The notes beneath the pieces were generated by a model. It was given only the letters and a program-made list of their open reading frames with translations. It searched no databases and had not been told where the DNA came from. The translations under genes were made by a program, and so were the position numbers. This document shows positions 59,833-64,000 of a stretch of DNA of 64,000 nucleotides, piece after piece (positions within the stretch are counted from its first letter, which is position 1; each line of letters starts with the position of its first letter). This DNA comes from Intestinibacillus sp. Marseille-P6563 (lineage in GTDB: Bacteria; Bacillota; Clostridia; Oscillospirales; Butyricicoccaceae). The DNA lies in contig NZ_UWOD01000002.1 in assembly GCF_900604335.1 (NCBI RefSeq), positions 496,001-560,000 on the forward strand, written 5' to 3'.

Positions 59833-60852
59833 TTAAGTCTTGTCGAGGGTCATGTGGCCGATGTTTTGCTCGACCTCGGCGATCATGCCGCTCTTGGTGT
59901 AGGCGATGGCCTGCCGTACGGCGTTCATGAACGCAACTTCATTGGACGAGCCGTGCGCCTTGATGACCGGATGGGCAATGCCCAAAAACGGCGCACCGCC
60001 GACCATATCCTGGTTAAACAGCTCCTTAAACTCATCGACGCCCTTTTTGCACAGCAGATAGCCGATCTTGGAGCCAGTCGAGCGCATGAACATCTTCTTG
60101 ATTTCGCCTGCCATGAACTTGGCCACGCCCTCAATGGTCTTGAGCATGACATTGCCCGCAAAGCCGTCGCACACGGCCACATCACACGCGCCCAGAGGCA
60201 CCATGCTGCCTTCGACGTTGCCGACAAAATTGATGCGGCCTGCGTCATGCGCAGCCTTGAGCAGCGCATAGGCTTCCTTGCGCATGGGGTCGCCCTTGGA
60301 ATCCTCGGTGCCGTTGTTGACCAGACCAACGCGCGGCTTTTGAATGCCGCGAATCTTCTCGGCATACAGCGAGCCCAGGAAGGCGAACTGGAGCAGGTAT
60401 TCAGCCGTGCATTCGGTGTTGGCGCCCGCATCCACCAGCATGACCTGCCCGCCGGCGCACGGCATCACGGGCGCGAGCGCGCCGCGGCGGATGCCTTTGA
60501 TGCGCTTACAGATGAGCGTCGCGCCGGACAGCAGCGCACCGGTCGAACCGGCCGACACGATGGCGTCAGCCTGGCCGTCCTTAACCAGCTTGAGCGCTAC
60601 GGCCATCGAACTTTGCGGCTTCTGGCGCAGGACGGTCGCCGGGTCGTCGTGCATGTCCACCACGTCAGGGGCATGAACGATCGTAATGCCGGGCGTATTT
60701 TCCGCGCCCTGTTCCTTGAGGATGCCCCGGATGGTATCCTCCGGGCCAACCAGCAGGACTTCCTCCCCATAGGTCTTGGCCGCCATCACGCCGCCCTTGA
60801 TGGGTGCGAGGGGCGCATTATCGCCGCCCATGACATCCATTGCGATCTTCAC
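59833..60852 (-). CDS. plsX: Phosphate acyltransferase PlsX
   Basis: Makes acyl-phosphate from acyl-ACP for phospholipid synthesis. The 339-residue protein has the N terminus MKIAMDVMGGDNAPLAPIKG and the conserved ADAIVSAGSTGALLSGATLI near residue 92, LVDAGANTECTAEYLLQFA near residue 138 and VCDGFAGNVMLKTIEG near residue 225. Translation starts at GTG 60852, directly after the trmFO stop, with GGGGGAG 6 bases upstream in the trmFO end. The acpP gene follows. Confidence 0.95.
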   Translation of the reverse strand: MKIAMDVMGGDNAPLAPIKGGVMAAKTYGEEVLLVGPEDTIRGILKEQGAENTPGITIVHAPDVVDMHDDPATVLRQKPQSSMAVALKLVKDGQADAIVSAGSTGALLSGATLICKRIKGIRRGALAPVMPCAGGQVMLVDAGANTECTAEYLLQFAFLGSLYAEKIRGIQKPRVGLVNNGTEDSKGDPMRKEAYALLKAAHDAGRINFVGNVEGSMVPLGACDVAVCDGFAGNVMLKTIEGVAKFMAGEIKKMFMRSTGSKIGYLLCKKGVDEFKELFNQDMVGGAPFLGIAHPVIKAHGSSNEVAFMNAVRQAIAYTKSGMIAEVEQNIGHMTLDKT

Positions 60853-62160
60853 TCAAAACTCCCCCTTCAAGCTGTCGATGATCTCGAGCGCACGCTCGGA
60901 AATCTGTTTGTTTTTCTCCCGCTTGCCCTTGACTTTATAGCCAAGCGGCTCCAAAATACCAAAATTGATGTTCATTGGCTGGAATTTTACGACCGTTTCG
61001 TTGGAAACGTAGTTGCCCAGCGCGCCGATGGCCGTGGTCGACGGCAGGTCGGGCGCAGGCTTGCCCAGAATTTCGCACGCGGTCGCCACCCCGGCCAGCC
61101 AGCCCGAAGCATTGGACTCGACATATCCTTCCACGCCAGTCATCTGTCCGGCAAAGCGGATGCGCGGGTCAGCGCGCAGCGCGAAATTATGGTCGAGAAG
61201 CCGTGGCGAATCCAGGAAGGTGTTGCGGTGCATGACGCCGTAGCGCACGAACTCGGCGTTTTTGAGCGCCGGAATCATGGAAAAAATGCGCTTTTGTTCG
61301 CCCCATTTGAGGTGGGTCTGGCAGCCGACCAGATTATAGAGCGTGCCCTGTGCGTTGTCGCGCCGCAGCTGCAACACCGCATACGGGTCGCGCCCGGTCT
61401 TGGGGTCGGGCAGGCCGATGGGCTTTAAGATGCCAAACAGCAGCGTATCATGTCCGCGGCGGGCGTTGACCTCAATGGGCATACAGCCCTCGAACACCAG
61501 TTTATCCTCAAAGCCGTGGACTTCGGCTTCCTCAGCCGTAGTGAGTGCTTCCCAGAAGGGGTCAAACTCCTCGCGCGAAAGCGGACAGTTGATGTAATCG
61601 GCCGTTCCCTTGTCGTAACGAGACGCGAAATAGGCGTTGTCCATGTCGATCGATTCAAAGGTGACGATGGGCGCCGCCGCATCGAAAAAGTGCAGGAACT
61701 CCCCGCCCACCTTGCGATGGATGGCATCAAACAGCGCGTCCGAGGTCAGCGGGCCGGTGGCCACGATGACGTGGCCCTCCTCCGGCAGTTCGGTCACTTC
61801 GCCGGGCACGATTTCAATGTTGGGATGATTTCGGATTTTTTCGGTTACGAGCCGTGCGAACGCTTCGCGGTCGACCGCGAGCGCACCGCCCGCTTCTACC
61901 TGGGTCTGGTCGGCGCAGGCGATCACCAAGCCGCCCAACCGGCGCAGTTCCTCCTTGAGCAGGCCGGCGGCATTGGTCAGTTCGTTCGAGCGCAGCGAGT
62001 TGGAGCACACCAGCTCAGCAAAATCGTCCGCATGGTGGGCCGGGGTCTTCTTTTCCGGTTTCATTTCGTGCAGCACGACCGGGATGCCTCGCTCGGCCAG
62101 CTGCCAGGCGGCTTCGCATCCGGCAAGGCCGGCGCCGATGACGGTTACTTTATTCTGCAT
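60853..62160 (-). CDS. trmFO: tRNA (uracil-54-C5)-methyltransferase, folate-dependent
   Basis: Methylates U54 in the T-loop of tRNA using methylene-THF and FADH2. The 435-residue protein begins with the FAD-binding loop VTVIGAGLAGCEAAWQLAERG. CSNSLRSNELTNAAGLLKEE near residue 55, YVSNETVVKFQPMNINFGI near residue 390 and HMKPEKK-like EMKPEKKTPAHHA near residue 32 are typical. GAGGAGG inside the topA end lies 7 bases before ATG 62160; the topA stop overlaps by 11 bases. A longer reading frame to the right merely reads the Lys-rich topA tail out of frame. Confidence 0.96.
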   Translation of the reverse strand: MQNKVTVIGAGLAGCEAAWQLAERGIPVVLHEMKPEKKTPAHHADDFAELVCSNSLRSNELTNAAGLLKEELRRLGGLVIACADQTQVEAGGALAVDREAFARLVTEKIRNHPNIEIVPGEVTELPEEGHVIVATGPLTSDALFDAIHRKVGGEFLHFFDAAAPIVTFESIDMDNAYFASRYDKGTADYINCPLSREEFDPFWEALTTAEEAEVHGFEDKLVFEGCMPIEVNARRGHDTLLFGILKPIGLPDPKTGRDPYAVLQLRRDNAQGTLYNLVGCQTHLKWGEQKRIFSMIPALKNAEFVRYGVMHRNTFLDSPRLLDHNFALRADPRIRFAGQMTGVEGYVESNASGWLAGVATACEILGKPAPDLPSTTAIGALGNYVSNETVVKFQPMNINFGILEPLGYKVKGKREKNKQISERALEIIDSLKGEF

Positions 62161-64000
62161 CGGTCGCCTCCTCGCCCTCGGTCGCGGCAGCCTTGGCCGC
62201 CTTGGTGGTCTTCTTGACCGTTGCCTTTTTGGCCGTGGTCTTGGTTGTCTTTTTGGTTGCAGTCTTCTTCGCCGTTGTTTTGGTCGTCTTTTGGGCCGTG
62301 GTTTTCTTCGCCGCTGCCTTTTTCTTGGGCTTTTCTTCTTCCCCGGCTTCGGCGGCAGCCGCTTCCTCGGCGGCCTTCGCTGCCTTGGCGGCTTCGCGTT
62401 CGGCCGCCTTAGCCGCGCGCGCTTCACGGCGCTGACGGTTCTTTTCGGCTTCCTCGGGCGGCAGGCCTTCCTTGACCAGTTCCTTGTAGCCGCAGCCCTC
62501 GCGCAGACACACATCGGTGACCTCCTTGGAGTCACGGTCGGTGTGACGGAACAGCGACGAATCACAGGTCGGACACTTGGTTTTCAGCGGCTTATCCCAG
62601 GTGATGAACGAACACTCGGGGTATTTGTCGCACGAATAATACACATAGCCGCGCGCTGACTTCTTCTTGACCACCTTCATGCCGCACACCGGGCAGGATG
62701 CGCCGGTGTCCTCGGTGATGGCCTTGGTGTTGGTGCACTCCGGGAAGCCCGGGCAGGCCAGGAATTTGCCAAACCGGCCAATCTTGATGACCATTTTGCG
62801 ACCGCACTTGTCGCAGACGATATCGGTTTCCTCGTCCTTGATCTTGACCCGCTGGCCTTCCATAGAGGTTTCGGCCTCGTCGAGCGCGGTTTCAAAATCG
62901 CCGTAGAAGCCGCGCAACAGGTCGACATAGTTTTCCTTGCCGGCTTCGACTTCGTCCAGTTCGTTTTCCATGTTGGCGGTGAATTCATAATCGGCGACCG
63001 ATTTGAATTTATCGACCAGCAGACCGGTCACGCCCTCGCCCAGCGGGGTGGGACGCAGGCTGCGGCTTTCCTTGGTGACATAGTTGCGGCTCTCGATGGT
63101 CGAGATGGTCGGCGCATAGGTGGACGGACGGCCGATGCCGCGCTCCTCCATCGCACGCACAAGCGACGCTTCGGTATAGCGCGCCGGGGGCTGGGTAAAG
63201 TGCTGGCTGGGCTCAATGGAAAGCGCGGTCAGCGCGTCACCCTCGGCAAAGGGCGGCAGCGGCTTACCCGATTCGCCCTGCTTTTCGTCGTCGGTCGATT
63301 CCTCGTACACAGCCGTAAAGCCCGAGAATGCAACCGTATGGCCGGAAGCACGGAAGACATAGCCCTCGCTCAAAATATCGGCCGAAATGGTGTCAAGCAG
63401 CGCGTCCGCCATCTGGCAGGCCACAAAGCGCAGCCAGATCAGGCGATACAGCTTATACTGGTCCGGGCTCAGGCTGGAACGCACCTGATCGGGCTCCAGC
63501 GTCACGTCGGACGGGCGGATGGCTTCGTGCGCATCCTGTGCGCCGCCCTTGGTCTTAAAGACGCGCGGCTTGCCCGGATAATAGGCATCGCCGTAGCGGC
63601 TCTTGATAAACTGCGCGGCTGCTGCGGTCGCCTCGTCGGACAGACGCAGCGAGTCGGTACGCATATAGGTGATCAGACCGGTCAGGCCCAGGCCATCGAT
63701 TTCGATACCTTCATACAATTCCTGCGCCACGCTCATCGTGCGGCGGGGCGTCATATTCAGCTTGCGGCTGGCTTCCTGCTGCAAGGTGGACGTGGTAAAC
63801 GGTGCGGGCGCGGATTTCTTTTTCTTGCCCTTCTTGACCGTGCCCACGGTGAACGGCTTGCCGGTGACTGCATCCACGACCGCCTTCGCGCTCTGCTCGT
63901 CGGGAAGGTCGCGGTTCCCGGCCGCGTCGCTGTAATAGCGCGCGCCGAGTTTGCCGCCCTGGTTGGTCTGGAGCTGGACATCGATCTGCCAATACTCCTC
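62150..64000 (-). CDS. topA: DNA topoisomerase I, C-terminal part (cut by window edge)
   Basis: Relaxes negative supercoils by single-strand passage. The last ~616 codons are present and the open frame continues past the right edge. The catalytic tyrosine is in LTGLITYMRTDSLRLS. Three C-terminal zinc modules follow: CDKCGRK...CPGFPEC, CPVCGMK...CDKYPEC and CPTCDSS...CLREGC. The final ~100 residues are a Lys/Ala/Thr-rich, histone-H1-like tail ending EGEEATDAE, an unusual addition that should bind DNA nonspecifically. The gene is coupled to trmFO by an 11-base overlap. Confidence 0.95.
   Translation of the reverse strand, partial: EEYWQIDVQLQTNQGGKLGARYYSDAAGNRDLPDEQSAKAVVDAVTGKPFTVGTVKKGKKKKSAPAPFTTSTLQQEASRKLNMTPRRTMSVAQELYEGIEIDGLGLTGLITYMRTDSLRLSDEATAAAAQFIKSRYGDAYYPGKPRVFKTKGGAQDAHEAIRPSDVTLEPDQVRSSLSPDQYKLYRLIWLRFVACQMADALLDTISADILSEGYVFRASGHTVAFSGFTAVYEESTDDEKQGESGKPLPPFAEGDALTALSIEPSQHFTQPPARYTEASLVRAMEERGIGRPSTYAPTISTIESRNYVTKESRSLRPTPLGEGVTGLLVDKFKSVADYEFTANMENELDEVEAGKENYVDLLRGFYGDFETALDEAETSMEGQRVKIKDEETDIVCDKCGRKMVIKIGRFGKFLACPGFPECTNTKAITEDTGASCPVCGMKVVKKKSARGYVYYSCDKYPECSFITWDKPLKTKCPTCDSSLFRHTDRDSKEVTDVCLREGCGYKELVKEGLPPEEAEKNRQRREARAAKAAEREAAKAAKAAEEAAAAEAGEEEKPKKKAAAKKTTAQKTTKTTAKKTATKKTTKTTAKKATVKKTTKAAKAAATEGEEATDAE

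Noticed and set aside
62161-62565. A 135-residue Arg/Pro/Lys-rich extension of TrmFO
   Set aside because: It is the Lys/Thr-rich topA tail read in another frame; TrmFO proteins begin at the FAD loop found at 62160.

Overview
The window is a 64 kb piece of a chromosome from a GC-rich (high-50s percent by eye) anaerobic Firmicute. Strong -35/-10 promoters, AGGAGG ribosome binding sites, PyrR attenuation, THF and lysine riboswitches, sporulation-type genes (SpoIID-like, BofA) and the order topA-trmFO-plsX-acpP-rnc-smc-ftsY point to class Clostridia. The GC content and the archaeal-type AspRS suggest the Oscillospirales/Butyricicoccus-Agathobaculum neighbourhood; this placement is inference and was not checked by search. 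Almost everything is housekeeping. There is no prophage, CRISPR array or defence island; the only mobile element recognised is one IS110-family copy.

Layout. 1-4.9 kb: argG (cut by the left edge, with an ArgR-type operator), pncB with a short structured leader, a HAD phosphatase, the folate transporter folT under a THF riboswitch, and an XRE regulator. 5.0-5.3 kb: tRNA-Thr and two identical tRNA-Tyr genes. 5.4-8.8 kb: a coiled-coil hypothetical protein, a PP2C phosphatase with a coiled-coil tail, and an exported NodB-like protein that looks catalytically dead. 9-18.6 kb: ilvE, an HPr-like protein without the phosphorylatable His, a three-gene TrpXYZ/LivH-like ABC transporter, xpt, an archaeal-type aspartyl-tRNA synthetase, dus, an ECF sigma/anti-sigma pair and a small hydrophobic protein. 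18.8-24.8 kb: pyrR-pyrF-carA-carB behind a PyrR-type attenuator. 24.8-25.1 kb: a dense block of nine hairpins with imperfect inverted-repeat ends.

25.1-30.5 kb (minus strand): a PLP lyase-family enzyme, a membrane-anchored protein, mnaA (UDP-GlcNAc 2-epimerase), tagO/wecA and trpS; mnaA and tagO together feed wall-polymer synthesis. 30.8-34.4 kb: glpK, the IS110 element with a possible bridge-RNA region, and a zinc-ribbon membrane protein. 34.4-37.7 kb (minus): asd-dapA-dapB, a lysine/diaminopimelate operon under a lysine riboswitch. 37.7-40.1 kb: a SpoIID/LytB protein and queA. 40.2-45.6 kb (minus): parE, a zinc-ribbon repeat protein and parC. 45.7-46.0 kb: bofA. 46.0-46.2 kb (minus): a probable unannotated ~180-nt small RNA with C-rich loops. 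46.3-64 kb (minus): rpsU, then leuS, rsfS, an LCP cell-wall ligase with a Gly/Ser/Asp repeat tail, yqeK, nadD, yhbY, rdgB, rph, ftsY, smc, rnc, acpP, plsX, trmFO and topA (cut by the right edge), a long cluster joining RNA maturation, protein targeting, chromosome structure and lipid synthesis.

The most interesting items are noncoding: the C-rich sRNA candidate at 46,010-46,191, the hairpin block at 24,810-25,070, the IS110 upstream region, the queA leader with a hairpin between ribosome binding site and start codon, and the folT leader whose terminator contains the ribosome binding site.
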